Shown here piece by piece: positions 1 to 6,901 of a DNA stretch of 32,215 bases. The notes beneath the pieces are model-generated. The model saw only the letters and a program-made list of their open reading frames with translations. It did not search any database and was not told the origin of the DNA. The translations under genes and the position numbers were made by a program. The stretch comes from Phil1 sp963643205 (GTDB lineage: Bacteria > Bacillota > Clostridia > Christensenellales > CAG-138), in the NCBI GenBank assembly GCA_963643205.1, contig CAVIJJ010000020.1:1-32215 (forward strand). The letters are read 5' to 3'. Position 1 is the stretch's first letter; every line of letters starts with the position of its first letter.

Positions 1-138
1 TCTCGCACTCATAGAACGCGTCGTCACCGATGGAAGTAACGCTGTCAGGAATGGTGATGCTCACAAGACTCTCGCACTCATAGAACGCGTCGTCACCGAT
101 GGAAGTAACGCCGTCGGGAATTATAACATTGCCGCCGT
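1..138 (-). repeat. 69-bp tandem repeat encoding LRR units
   Basis: The block starting at position 1 recurs from position 70 with very few differences over the roughly 50 bases that can be compared before it diverges. The 69-bp period equals 23 codons, one LRR_5 unit. The near identity at DNA level implies recent duplication, and copy number beyond the window edge cannot be seen. Confidence 0.85.
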
Positions 139-196
139 TGCCTTTGTACCTTTTCAAAACGCTGCCCTCAATGCTGAAATCGCCTGCATTACTCAT
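1..196 (-). CDS. BspA-type leucine-rich repeat protein, N-terminal part (cut by window edge)
   Basis: The start ATG is at 194-196 behind a good AGGAGG site (minus strand GCAGGAGGAAA). The protein begins MSNAGDFSIEGSVLKRYKG, then runs into repeats of the form IPDGVTSIGDDAFYECESL, the LRR_5/BspA pattern of about 23 residues. Two units are visible and the gene leaves the window at position 1. There is no signal peptide at this start, so the product may be cytoplasmic, or exported by another route if at all. It overlaps the stop of the upstream DUF4760-like gene by ATGA (193-196), so the two are probably translationally coupled. LRR_5 proteins usually mediate protein-protein contacts; the partner here is unknown. 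Family assignment is secure; function is not. Confidence 0.85.
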   Translation of the reverse strand, partial: MSNAGDFSIEGSVLKRYKGNGGNVIIPDGVTSIGDDAFYECESLVSITIPDSVTSIGDDAFYECE

Positions 197-687
197 TTTC
201 TTTCCTCCTGCTTTTCATTTTCCTTGCATGTGTCTGTTGTTGGCCGCTCTGCTCTTGTCTTTTCGTTCATCCGCTTCAGCACGGCATGAATGTTTTCATT
301 GTAATCTGCACCGCTTCGGTTTTTTCGTTCAATAAGCGGCGAAATTCTGCTTAAAATCTGATTTCCGTCAAGATATCCGTGCGCGAGCGCATAGACCGTT
401 TCCCAATCGTATATGTTCTGATTCACGCCCACGCAGAAATGCTCGATTCGGGCAAGGTATCCGCTGAGCTCCTTATATTCAGCCGAAGTCGGATGCCTGA
501 CAATTTCCGCAATGCCCTTTGGCGTTGTCAGATTTATCTTGTCAAACACCTGCTCCTGTAATACGTTATAGGCGTCAAGCGTGTCCTTCTTGCGATCGTG
601 AACAACGGTGCGTTGATACATGAGCACCGAAGTTGCAGCAGAGAAAATCGCAATGACCGCTGACGCGATTGATATGGCAAACTCCAT
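193..687 (-). CDS. DUF4760-like membrane-anchored protein
   Basis: This 164-residue protein has one hydrophobic N-terminal segment (about residues 3-24, ISIASAVIAIFSAATSVLM). A mostly helical soluble part follows with TLDAYNVLQEQVFDKI and YLARIEHFCVGV, which resembles the DUF4760 family from memory. The last 20 residues are highly charged (KENEKQEERK). The start at 687 has a strong site (ATAGGAGGAGAATATATG). It lies 11 nt after the stop of the VWA gene and overlaps the LRR gene by ATGA, so it sits inside one transcription unit. The biochemical role is unknown; a membrane-tethered adaptor is only a guess. The DUF call needs a profile search. Confidence 0.7.
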   Translation of the reverse strand: MEFAISIASAVIAIFSAATSVLMYQRTVVHDRKKDTLDAYNVLQEQVFDKINLTTPKGIAEIVRHPTSAEYKELSGYLARIEHFCVGVNQNIYDWETVYALAHGYLDGNQILSRISPLIERKNRSGADYNENIHAVLKRMNEKTRAERPTTDTCKENEKQEERK

Positions 688-698
688 ATATTCTCCTC

Positions 699-2132
699 CT
701 ATATTTCATCCTTCTGTAATACCAGCTTAATCGCCCAGGGCGGCACATCGGGGTTATAGTAATCATCGTCTATGAATACAAACGCCGTGTCGTATTCGGG
801 CATTCTTTCGGGAAAAGTTCCCCAGCCGTCCGTAAAGTATATAAGCCCTTTAAGATTAACGAATTCCTTCGCGTTCCTAAGCTTCTCCACGTATTCAAAC
901 ACGGGCCGAAAGTCCGTTCCGCCAAGGCCGCGGATCCGCATGGTTTTAAGATACTCGTCAAAATCCTCTTGACAGGTGATCTTTTTGTCCTCTTGAATCT
1001 CGGCGTCGCATTGGATAATGTGCAGATTTATCTTTGAAAAAAAGCTTTCCGTGGACTGCAGCACATTATACGTTTTCTGAATAAACTTTTGAACCAACTC
1101 ACCCGATGTGGAGCCGGACGTGTCGATTGCTATAACGAATTCCCTTATGGCCTTCACGTCTTTGTATTCCAGCGGCTCAATCAGCGGCATTTTGTCATAA
1201 AGCTTTAAGCCGTAGGTATAGAATATGTAATCGAATTCGTCATCGTTTATTCTCATCGCCTCGCCCATTACGGCGAACTTTTTGAGAAACGCTGTGTAAT
1301 CGTATTTTTCCCGATTTACCGCGGCAAGGTTCTGCATCATGGCGCCGGCTTCGGTTCCTTGCCGCTTGCTGAATGTTTCCATATCAACCTGCATGCGCTC
1401 GGAAATTTGCTGCCAAACGGCCTTGCTTCCGATCTGAACGCCAATATTATCCGGCCCGCTGCCACCCTGATCACCTTCGGCGTTACCGCCGCCCTGATCG
1501 CCTTCGGCGTTACCGCCGCCGCCATCGCCATCGTCCTGACTGCGTATATACCAGATCGCGTGATCGTCGGACCCGAAAAGCTCCTGCATTTTTTCTATCT
1601 TGGCCCGGTCGGGCGCCGTTTGCCGCAGATAGGAGTATATTTTTTCGGCTGTAACGTGCTTTATGCTGCCCTTCATGCGCGAAACATACTCTTTTTGCAG
1701 GTTTGCCGCAGGCATAGCGGCAACGCTGATGTCAAGCTCGTTTATCATGTTTTCAACCGCTATATCGCAGGCCAGGTTCCATAATTCCCGCTCCATCGTG
1801 GGGTCAACGAACATGTGTCGGAATACGCAGTGCAGCACCATGTGCAGATAGTCTCTTACCGGCGCCTCTTTTGCCAGCTTGTAGCGCCTCAGCACATGCC
1901 TGGGGTCATATATAATATGGCGCCCGTCCGTCGCGATGGTTGCGCCGTCAAGACGCACCGGCTCAAGGCTGCTCAGCGCAACATCAAGAAACCTTAGCTT
2001 TACAAGCAGCTCGTTGCGCGAAAGCCTGAGCGTATCCAGGGCAAGCCGGTCAAGGCTTACCTGCGCGTTATCATCGTTTTGCTGTGTTGTTATAGACATA
2101 TTGATTATCCGCTTTGATAAATCACTCGGCAT
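699..2132 (-). CDS. VWA-like domain protein with degenerate metallopeptidase N-terminus (DUF2201 type)
   Basis: The protein has 477 residues. Residues about 30-170 match the putative metallopeptidase half of the DUF2201 family: YLHMVLHCVFRH at 95-106 sits where an HExxH zinc motif is expected, but Glu is replaced by Met (H97-M-V-L-H101), so peptidase activity is doubtful. A glycine-rich linker (204-226) separates it from a C-terminal VWA-like domain (about 330-477) with an intact MIDAS: D337-T-S-G-S341, GGTD at 404-407 and FTDG at 433-436. Relatives often work with a MoxR-type AAA ATPase; none is visible here, but the left edge is open. The start is uncertain: ATG at 2132 (weak site) or ATG at 2099 (MSITTQQ). 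It follows a 51-residue ORF by 15 nt. Confidence 0.8.
   Translation of the reverse strand: MPSDLSKRIINMSITTQQNDDNAQVSLDRLALDTLRLSRNELLVKLRFLDVALSSLEPVRLDGATIATDGRHIIYDPRHVLRRYKLAKEAPVRDYLHMVLHCVFRHMFVDPTMERELWNLACDIAVENMINELDISVAAMPAANLQKEYVSRMKGSIKHVTAEKIYSYLRQTAPDRAKIEKMQELFGSDDHAIWYIRSQDDGDGGGGNAEGDQGGGNAEGDQGGSGPDNIGVQIGSKAVWQQISERMQVDMETFSKRQGTEAGAMMQNLAAVNREKYDYTAFLKKFAVMGEAMRINDDEFDYIFYTYGLKLYDKMPLIEPLEYKDVKAIREFVIAIDTSGSTSGELVQKFIQKTYNVLQSTESFFSKINLHIIQCDAEIQEDKKITCQEDFDEYLKTMRIRGLGGTDFRPVFEYVEKLRNAKEFVNLKGLIYFTDGWGTFPERMPEYDTAFVFIDDDYYNPDVPPWAIKLVLQKDEI
1465..1518 (-). repeat. 27-bp tandem repeat coding the Gly-rich linker
   Basis: Two adjacent 27-bp units (1465-1491 and 1492-1518) differ at one base. 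Each encodes GGNAEGDQG-type residues. They lie between the metallopeptidase-like and VWA domains, where length variation should be tolerated. Confidence 0.8.
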
Positions 2133-2147
2133 TTCATCCGCCGGGTC

Positions 2148-2303
2148 TTAATACCTTCTGTTTAATCTTTTGTATACTTCTTCAACCTCGTCGTCGGTCA
2201 AGTCACCGCGATCAAACTCGCCGTTCTCATCGGCCTCTTCAACCGCCTCATCGATAAGTGATTCCCTGTAGCCGATAAAATCCATAAAATCATCGCCGAA
2301 CAT
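2148..2303 (-). CDS. Small acidic 51-residue protein upstream of the VWA gene
   Basis: Reading from ATG at 2301-2303, behind a good site (GCGGAGGAATGAAAAATG), gives 51 residues: MFGDDFMDFIGYRESLIDEA, an acidic middle (VEEADENGEFDRGDLTDDEV), then EEVYKRLNRRY and TAA. It is strongly acidic with a basic C-terminal tail and should be helical. The stop lies 15 nt before the VWA start, and an extended -10 promoter lies about 100 nt upstream, so it should be the first gene of the cluster. I do not recognise a family. The site, spacing and lack of a competing frame argue that it is real. A chaperone or adaptor for the VWA protein is possible but unproven. Confidence 0.7.
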   Translation of the reverse strand: MFGDDFMDFIGYRESLIDEAVEEADENGEFDRGDLTDDEVEEVYKRLNRRY

Positions 2304-2402
2304 TTTTCATTCCTCCGCATTTTATTTGTGTTTTTTTGATCGTGTTTAGGGGCCGATCGCCGTCGGAATTGTGCTGTTTTTGTGGGTGCTTTTTACATAC
2401 GT

Positions 2403-2411
2403 ATTATACCA
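2403..2411 (-). promoter_or_regulatory. Extended -10 promoter for the VWA/LRR cluster
   Basis: On the minus strand the sequence reads TGGTATAAT (TATAAT at 2403-2408, TG at 2410-2411). No good -35 is seen at 16-18 nt, so this would rely on the extended -10. It precedes the 51-residue gene with a leader of about 90 nt. The rest of 2412-2552 is AT-rich with nothing recognisable. Confidence 0.55.
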
Positions 2412-2552
2412 TATTAATCCCCAAAAGTCGTACACAATTTGCACAAAATGAACTTTATTTATTTACAAATCGGGGGTAAACAAATAAAAAATTACAGAAA
2501 ACAGAGACGGAAAACCTAAGATTATCTTATCCTTCGGCCAATTGATTATATA

Positions 2553-2580
2553 AGAAAACCGCCCGGTGTTAATCGGGCGG
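2553..2580 (-). terminator. Intrinsic terminator after the flavin-reductase-like gene
   Basis: CCGCCCG at 2559-2565 pairs with CGGGCGG at 2574-2580; adding a GU and a TA pair closes a GTTA loop. On the minus strand the hairpin is followed by TTTTCTTA. It lies about 20 nt after the stop at 2600. Confidence 0.8.
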
Positions 2581-2599
2581 CATATAGACATCGCGGCTG

Positions 2600-3526
2600 T
2601 TATTTGGAGTTTTTCTCCTTGGCGCGCTTGTCGTTTATAATCTTCATGTGCTCGGCTGTAACAAGCTCAACGTTGTTCTCCTTGGCCCACTGCACGCAGC
2701 CCTTGAGTACCACGGGCAGGAACACGCGGGGTACGCCCAGAATGGTTTCCAGAGCGTCGTCGGTAAATTTAACCTTGTCGTCGGCGCGGTCAGCGGCGTA
2801 GCGAACGGATTCAAGCGTTGCCTTGCGAACCTGCAGCAGCTCCGCCCTCATGCGGGTTTTCCTGTGGAACCAGAAGTTCTTGGAATCGCGGTAGCCGTAG
2901 TCAACCGGCAGCGGCGGGAAATCCTTTGCGCGAACGCCGTTTATGATGGCGTCGCAGTATTTCTTCTTCATCAGAATCTTGTCAACGCGCAGTATAAAGT
3001 GCGCGCCGAACTTGCTGGTTATGCCGTTAAAATCGTGATACGGGGGTTCGTAGCCGCTCAGCTGGCCGGGCGCATCGTCCTTGGCGTTGTCAAGCTCGCG
3101 CACCCATGTGCACTCTATGGACTGTATGGCGTCCGTAAGCACCATAGGCCTCTTTTCGCCGGTTTCTTCCTCTATCAGGCCCTTTTCAAGGCGGAAGTTG
3201 CACTTCGGCATCTTGTCGGAGGGCTTGTCACCGGGCCAGGAAAGCTTAACGGCTTCCTTGAAGGACTTGGGGTTGTCGTCAATAAAGTTGATGGCGCACT
3301 TGCCGTTTCTCAGTATGTTCTGCGCCGTGTTGGAAGAATTGCGGCAGCAGAGCAGCATGGCATAAAAGTCCTTGCCGGCAACGTAATAAGGCTGAACCAG
3401 TGAATACGGTCCAAGCGTGGTTGAGCCGTCTTCGCAAAGCGTGCTTATTATAACCGTAGGCATGGGGAAGAACAGCGAGGTCTGGTAGAAATTGTCTACA
3501 ATGCGTAGGTTCTCAAAACTGCTCAT
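2600..3526 (-). CDS. Flavin reductase-like FMN-binding protein with C-terminal PCP_red-like domain
   Basis: The protein has 308 residues. The N-terminal half (about 8-190) has the split-barrel flavin-reductase look: PMPTVIISTL, TTLGPYSLVQPY and an NGKCAINFI stretch. Such proteins bind FMN and act as flavin reductases or small flavoenzymes. The last 55 residues (about 253-303: FTDDALETILGVPRVFLP, then VQWAKENN and VTAEHMKI) resemble the PCP_red helical domain found at the end of protochlorophyllide reductase B subunits, which is unusual on this fold. ATG at 3526 has a good site (AAAGGAGACTAACAAAATG). It lies 57 nt after the U32-like gene with a weak hairpin between. The substrate cannot be inferred. 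The flavin fold is fairly sure; the C-terminal call is from memory. Confidence 0.75.
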   Translation of the reverse strand: MSSFENLRIVDNFYQTSLFFPMPTVIISTLCEDGSTTLGPYSLVQPYYVAGKDFYAMLLCCRNSSNTAQNILRNGKCAINFIDDNPKSFKEAVKLSWPGDKPSDKMPKCNFRLEKGLIEEETGEKRPMVLTDAIQSIECTWVRELDNAKDDAPGQLSGYEPPYHDFNGITSKFGAHFILRVDKILMKKKYCDAIINGVRAKDFPPLPVDYGYRDSKNFWFHRKTRMRAELLQVRKATLESVRYAADRADDKVKFTDDALETILGVPRVFLPVVLKGCVQWAKENNVELVTAEHMKIINDKRAKEKNSK

Positions 3527-3548
3527 TTTGTTAGTCTCCTTTGGTTTG

Positions 3549-3578
3549 TTAAAATCATTAAAACAGCCGCGGCTGTAT
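3549..3578 (-). terminator. Weak hairpin between the U32-like and flavin-reductase-like genes
   Basis: A perfect 14-bp palindrome (ACAGCCGCGGCTGT, 3563-3576) can form ACAGC/GCTGT around CGCG. On the minus strand it is followed by TTTTAATGATTTT. The stem is short, so this may be a partial terminator or a protein-binding site. Confidence 0.4.
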
Positions 3579-3583
3579 AAATG

Positions 3584-4486
3584 CTAAAACAGGTCCAGCA
3601 TATTGTCCAGATATATCGCCTCTCTCACGTGTATGCGGTATTCCGGCTTTGTCATATAGTATAATAAAAACTCCAGTATCAGCGCGCTGCCAAGCCCTCG
3701 CCCTTCAATTTTGAAGTTTGAAAAGCCCATCGGCATGTATGTGTTTTTAATATCCTCCGCGCTTATGAATGCGGGGCTTGCCATTGCCCGCGAAAAGCGG
3801 TATCCCTCACGCGCGCCGGGCATGGAGCATATATGCTCTTTCCCTTCAATGCCAAGGTTCTTGCGGCTTACGGCTTCGTAGCAGGCCTTCCTTTCGGCAC
3901 AGTATACGGAGCAGCACTCGTTGCACAAAAACTCCAGCTTGTCCTTTTGATTATCGCTAAGCGAACTCAGCTTGTCAAATGCCCTGTTAAGCCGAAAATC
4001 CGGCACAACGTAGCTGAATTCATCCTTCTCGGTTTCCTTTTCAAGCGAAGAAAAATCGCTTAGCACCTTTGTTGTGGAGGATACCAGATACAGCTTTGGG
4101 TATTTGCTTTTTATGTAATCCGCAAGCAGGTCGCTGTGCACTATAACGCCGTTTCGCGCGGATTTGCTTTGCTCAAAGCGGGAGCAGAGCGCGTTGCACC
4201 TGCTGTCCGAAAGATGCTCCTTATTAAGCAAAGAATTGCTGAATGTAAGGCGAGCGGATATGCCGTATTTATCCAAAAGATTAAGCACGTCATCCGTATC
4301 GGCATCGCCGCACTCAACCCTTCCTCCGCCCCATATACAGCCCGGGGGAGCGCCGTAAACCGAGCCTATGTCGCACCAATCGTAAAAATACTCCCTATGC
4401 TCAAAAAAGAGCGGCAAAAACAGCCGATAGAGCTCATAAAACTCGAATAAGCCCGGCAGGTGGAAATGCGCAATGCTCGCGTTCAA
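3584..4486 (-). CDS. Uncharacterised U32-peptidase-like TIM-barrel protein with Cys cluster
   Basis: The 300-residue protein opens with an AHFHLPGLFEFYELYRLFLP segment. It has strand/helix alternation typical of a TIM barrel and ends with GFSNFKIEGRG (254-264), which matches the KIEGR motif of U32 peptidases. A cluster of cysteines lies between them: C188, C191, C192, C196, C202 and C220 (LCNECCSVYC, RKACYE). This resembles the cysteine region of U32/RlhA-type proteins thought to hold an Fe-S cluster. The start is TTG at 4486; an in-frame TAA two codons upstream excludes any earlier start, and AGGAGGAG lies about 12 nt upstream. It has its own consensus promoter. I know no function for this subfamily; peptidase activity should not be assumed. 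Confidence 0.65.
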   Translation of the reverse strand: MNASIAHFHLPGLFEFYELYRLFLPLFFEHREYFYDWCDIGSVYGAPPGCIWGGGRVECGDADTDDVLNLLDKYGISARLTFSNSLLNKEHLSDSRCNALCSRFEQSKSARNGVIVHSDLLADYIKSKYPKLYLVSSTTKVLSDFSSLEKETEKDEFSYVVPDFRLNRAFDKLSSLSDNQKDKLEFLCNECCSVYCAERKACYEAVSRKNLGIEGKEHICSMPGAREGYRFSRAMASPAFISAEDIKNTYMPMGFSNFKIEGRGLGSALILEFLLYYMTKPEYRIHVREAIYLDNMLDLF

Positions 4487-4537
4487 GGCTTAACTTGCTC
4501 CTCCTATCGGCAATGATTGTTAATAAAGTATAAATCT

Positions 4538-4565
4538 ATTATAGCAGACCGCGCCATTATGTCAA
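4538..4565 (-). promoter_or_regulatory. Consensus sigma-A promoter for the U32-like gene
   Basis: Minus strand: -35 TTGACA (4560-4565), 16-nt spacer, -10 TATAAT (4538-4543). Both hexamers are perfect. It is back to back with the plus-strand promoter at 4583-4611. Confidence 0.8.
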
Positions 4566-4582
4566 ATGATAGACGGAAAGGC

Positions 4583-4611
4583 TTTTTGTTTGGCGGGGCG
4601 TATGGTATAAT
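4583..4611 (+). promoter_or_regulatory. Extended -10 promoter for the 4644-6839 operon
   Basis: TGGTATAAT with TATAAT at 4606-4611 gives an extended -10. The -35 (TTTTTG, 4583-4588) is poor. It lies about 30 nt before the GTG at 4644. Confidence 0.6.
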
Positions 4612-4643
4612 TTAGCCGAAAAAAGGGCTGGAGGAGCGACAAA

Positions 4644-5267
4644 GTGAGCGAGTTTACATCATGCCTTGCGCAGCGCAAACGTATACACGAAAGCATTGCG
4701 CGTTCAAATAAGCGGTGGAAAATAAGAATGGCCGCAGCGGCCACTCTGTGCGCCGTAAGCGCGGCGGTGGTTATAGGCACGGTTGTTTTGCTTGTTCGCC
4801 ATCCGACCACAACAGAGGGCGTGTTCCTGTTCTGCGCGGCGGGGTTTATATTCGCGTTTATTCCGCTTATATGCGCCGTATCCATCAAAAATGCGGCCAA
4901 ATACAGCTGCGCTTATCCTTATTCAAGCTATGCTAACTCTTCCCTTACCATTGACGGCGATACGCTTGAATATACCTACTGGCTTGCGGGGCGCGATATG
5001 CGCGCGGCGTACAGCGTGCCGGGGGACAGCTTTGATAAAAAGTGGTGCTTTAAATACAGCATAAACGCGCACGATATAGAGTCCCTTGAGATAAGGGATG
5101 AAATATGCTTTATAAAAGGAACGGGCATTAAAATAGCACCGGCGGAATACACGGACGAAGATGAGGACAAAACCGAATGGGTGAACGAGTTTTCGTTTGT
5201 GCTTGATTTTGATAATCCAAAGGCGGAGCGTGAGCTTATAAGCCTAAAGGAAAGGGCGGGCAGATAA
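4644..5267 (+). CDS. Two-TM membrane protein of unknown function
   Basis: The 207-residue protein starts at GTG 4644 behind GGAGGAG. A basic N-terminus (about 1-27) precedes two hydrophobic segments (about 28-51 and 59-81). The C-terminal soluble half has a beta-rich look (SLTIDGDTLEYTYWL, DIESLEIRDEICFIKGTGIKI), like PH-type or YcxB-like membrane proteins that carry a small beta domain after two TMs; this is a structural impression, not a family match. The next start is only 1 nt beyond its TAA, so it should be co-translated with the P1 hydrolase. No enzymatic motif is seen. Confidence 0.65.
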   Translation: MSEFTSCLAQRKRIHESIARSNKRWKIRMAAAATLCAVSAAVVIGTVVLLVRHPTTTEGVFLFCAAGFIFAFIPLICAVSIKNAAKYSCAYPYSSYANSSLTIDGDTLEYTYWLAGRDMRAAYSVPGDSFDKKWCFKYSINAHDIESLEIRDEICFIKGTGIKIAPAEYTDEDEDKTEWVNEFSFVLDFDNPKAERELISLKERAGR

Positions 5268-5268
5268 A

Positions 5269-6216
5269 ATGAAGCCTTCAACAATGCTTGAAAAAATTGA
5301 CATAAGGAACATGGCGGGTATACGCATAGGCAATGCTCAGGACGAGCAGGCTCAAACGGGCGTAACCGTAATTATATTCTCGCCCGGCGCAAGGGTGGGC
5401 ATAGACGCGAGCGGAGGAGGCCCCGCGGCGCGGGAAACTCACCTTGCCGACCCCACAACGGCGGATAACCCCGTGAACGCAATAATGCTTGCGGGCGGCT
5501 CTGCTTACGGTCTTGCCGCGGCGGACGGAATAATGCGCTATCTTGAGGAACACGGCATGGGCTACGATACCGGCTTTGCCAGAATTCCGCTTGTTTGCGG
5601 CTCGTGCATATACGATCTGGGCATAGGCAGCGCAAATGTCAGGCCAACCGCCAAAATGGGCTACGAGGCCTGCGTAAACGCGGAAAGCAACAACCCCCAA
5701 AGCGGCGACTGCGGCGCCGGATGTGGCGCAACCGTGGGCAAAATACGCGGCATGAAGCATTGCTCTAATTCAGGTCTTGGCATATACGCGGTAAGGCTCG
5801 GCGCGCTTGAGATGGCGGCTGTTGTGGCCGTGAACGCGCTTGGCGATGTGTATGATCCTCAAACCGGGGCGGAGCTTGCGGGATTAAGAAACGATAGGGG
5901 AGAGCTTGTCGATTCCCGCACGGAGCTTTATAAAATAACCGAGAAAACAGACCCGTTTACGGGCAATACAACGATAGGCGTAATAATAACCAACGGCAGC
6001 TTCTCAAAGGCTGAAATGAGCAAAATAGCCTCCATGACAAGGAACGCATACGCGCGTTGTATAAACCCCGTTGGCACCATGGCTGATGGCGACACAATAT
6101 ACGCGGCCTCCGTGGGAACGGTTGAGGCCGATATAAACGTTGCGGGTACGCTCGCGGCGGAGGTTATGGAGCTTGCGATAGTCAATGCCGTGAAGAGCGC
6201 CGAGAGGAGAATATGA
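5269..6216 (+). CDS. P1/S58 family self-cleaving hydrolase (DmpA/NylC-like)
   Basis: The 315-residue protein shows the family N-terminus with DASGGGPAARETHL (46-59), AIMLAGGSAYGLAAADGIM (71-89) and GDCGAGCGATVGK (146-158). The motif DPFTGNTTIGVI (228-239) carries Asn233-Thr234. In NylC the precursor cleaves between Asn and Thr, freeing Thr as the N-terminal nucleophile; DmpA uses Gly-Ser. The NT form here predicts cleavage into subunits of about 233 and 82 residues and a Thr nucleophile. Family members act as aminopeptidases, beta-peptidases or amide hydrolases, and the natural substrate is unclear. The start at 5269 is coupled to the previous stop, and its stop overlaps the next gene by ATGA (6213-6216). 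There is no signal peptide, so it is probably cytoplasmic. Confidence 0.85.
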   Translation: MKPSTMLEKIDIRNMAGIRIGNAQDEQAQTGVTVIIFSPGARVGIDASGGGPAARETHLADPTTADNPVNAIMLAGGSAYGLAAADGIMRYLEEHGMGYDTGFARIPLVCGSCIYDLGIGSANVRPTAKMGYEACVNAESNNPQSGDCGAGCGATVGKIRGMKHCSNSGLGIYAVRLGALEMAAVVAVNALGDVYDPQTGAELAGLRNDRGELVDSRTELYKITEKTDPFTGNTTIGVIITNGSFSKAEMSKIASMTRNAYARCINPVGTMADGDTIYAASVGTVEADINVAGTLAAEVMELAIVNAVKSAERRI

Positions 6217-6839
6217 AAAGGCTGTTCGGAAGCATAAAAATGACGTGGCCGAGAGTTATACTCTTTGCCTTGATTACGGGAATATACACGGGCCTTGTGC
6301 TTATGTTTGACGCGCTTGAGGATACCTCTTTTCAGGATATAGGCATAGGGTACGAATGGTGGGTTATATTCGCGGTAATAGTTGTTGTAAACTGCAAAAG
6401 CAACCTCGACGCGATGCTGAAATGCTTTGTGTTTTTCTTAATAAGCCAGCCTGTTGTATTCGCCGTGCAGATACCTTTTGGCAAGCTTACCGTGGAGCAG
6501 AGCATATACTATTATAAAACATGGTTTTTCGAAACGCTTCTAACTCTTCCCGGCGGCTGGATAGCTTATTACGCCCAACGCCAGAATCTTTTCGGCGCGG
6601 CGGTTCTGGGAATAGGAAACACCATTCAGCTTGTTATGGCCTGCGCCTATGCCTGTAATGCCATAGCCGATTTTCCGCATCATCTGCTCAGCGCGATAGT
6701 CAGCGTTGTGTCCATGTTTATAATGAGCTTTTGCATTCAGAAAAAGGCAAGATGCAGGGCCGTGTCCCTTTGCCTGCCGCTTGTGCTTGTGGGTGTGCTT
6801 GCCGTATTTGTCTATGCTGACGGGTGGCTCAATTTTTAA
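6213..6839 (+). CDS. Multi-pass membrane protein of unknown function
   Basis: The 208-residue protein is very hydrophobic, with about six or seven possible membrane segments (roughly 13-34, 47-62, 67-88, 103-118, 128-149, 156-174 and 184-203). The first loop is acidic (FDALEDTSFQDIG), and a YYYKTWFFETLLTLPGGW stretch sits mid-protein. It overlaps the P1 hydrolase by ATGA, so the two are probably coupled. I recognise no family. A transporter or accessory role for the hydrolase is possible from context only. Confidence 0.6.
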   Translation: MKRLFGSIKMTWPRVILFALITGIYTGLVLMFDALEDTSFQDIGIGYEWWVIFAVIVVVNCKSNLDAMLKCFVFFLISQPVVFAVQIPFGKLTVEQSIYYYKTWFFETLLTLPGGWIAYYAQRQNLFGAAVLGIGNTIQLVMACAYACNAIADFPHHLLSAIVSVVSMFIMSFCIQKKARCRAVSLCLPLVLVGVLAVFVYADGWLNF

Positions 6840-6842
6840 TGC

Positions 6843-6867
6843 CCAAAGTGAACTTTGGTGATATAAT
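6843..6867 (+). promoter_or_regulatory. Extended -10 promoter with an adjoining inverted repeat
   Basis: TGATATAAT (TATAAT at 6862-6867) forms an extended -10 ahead of the lipoprotein gene. Directly upstream is CCAAAG-TGAA-CTTTGG (6843-6858), a perfect 6-bp inverted repeat lying in the spacer/-35 zone, where a repressor could bind. No -35 match is obvious. Confidence 0.5.
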
Positions 6868-6901
6868 ACCTTGCGGAAAATAAAAAAGGAGGCGCTTTGG
6901 T

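Noticed and set aside
1..138. CRISPR-like tandem repeat
   Set aside because: Units are contiguous 69-bp coding repeats with no spacers and an uninterrupted frame, typical of LRR genes.
3563..3576. ACAGCCGCGGCTGT palindrome as a strong operator
   Set aside because: It is better placed as a weak terminator after the U32-like gene; no promoter elements overlap it.
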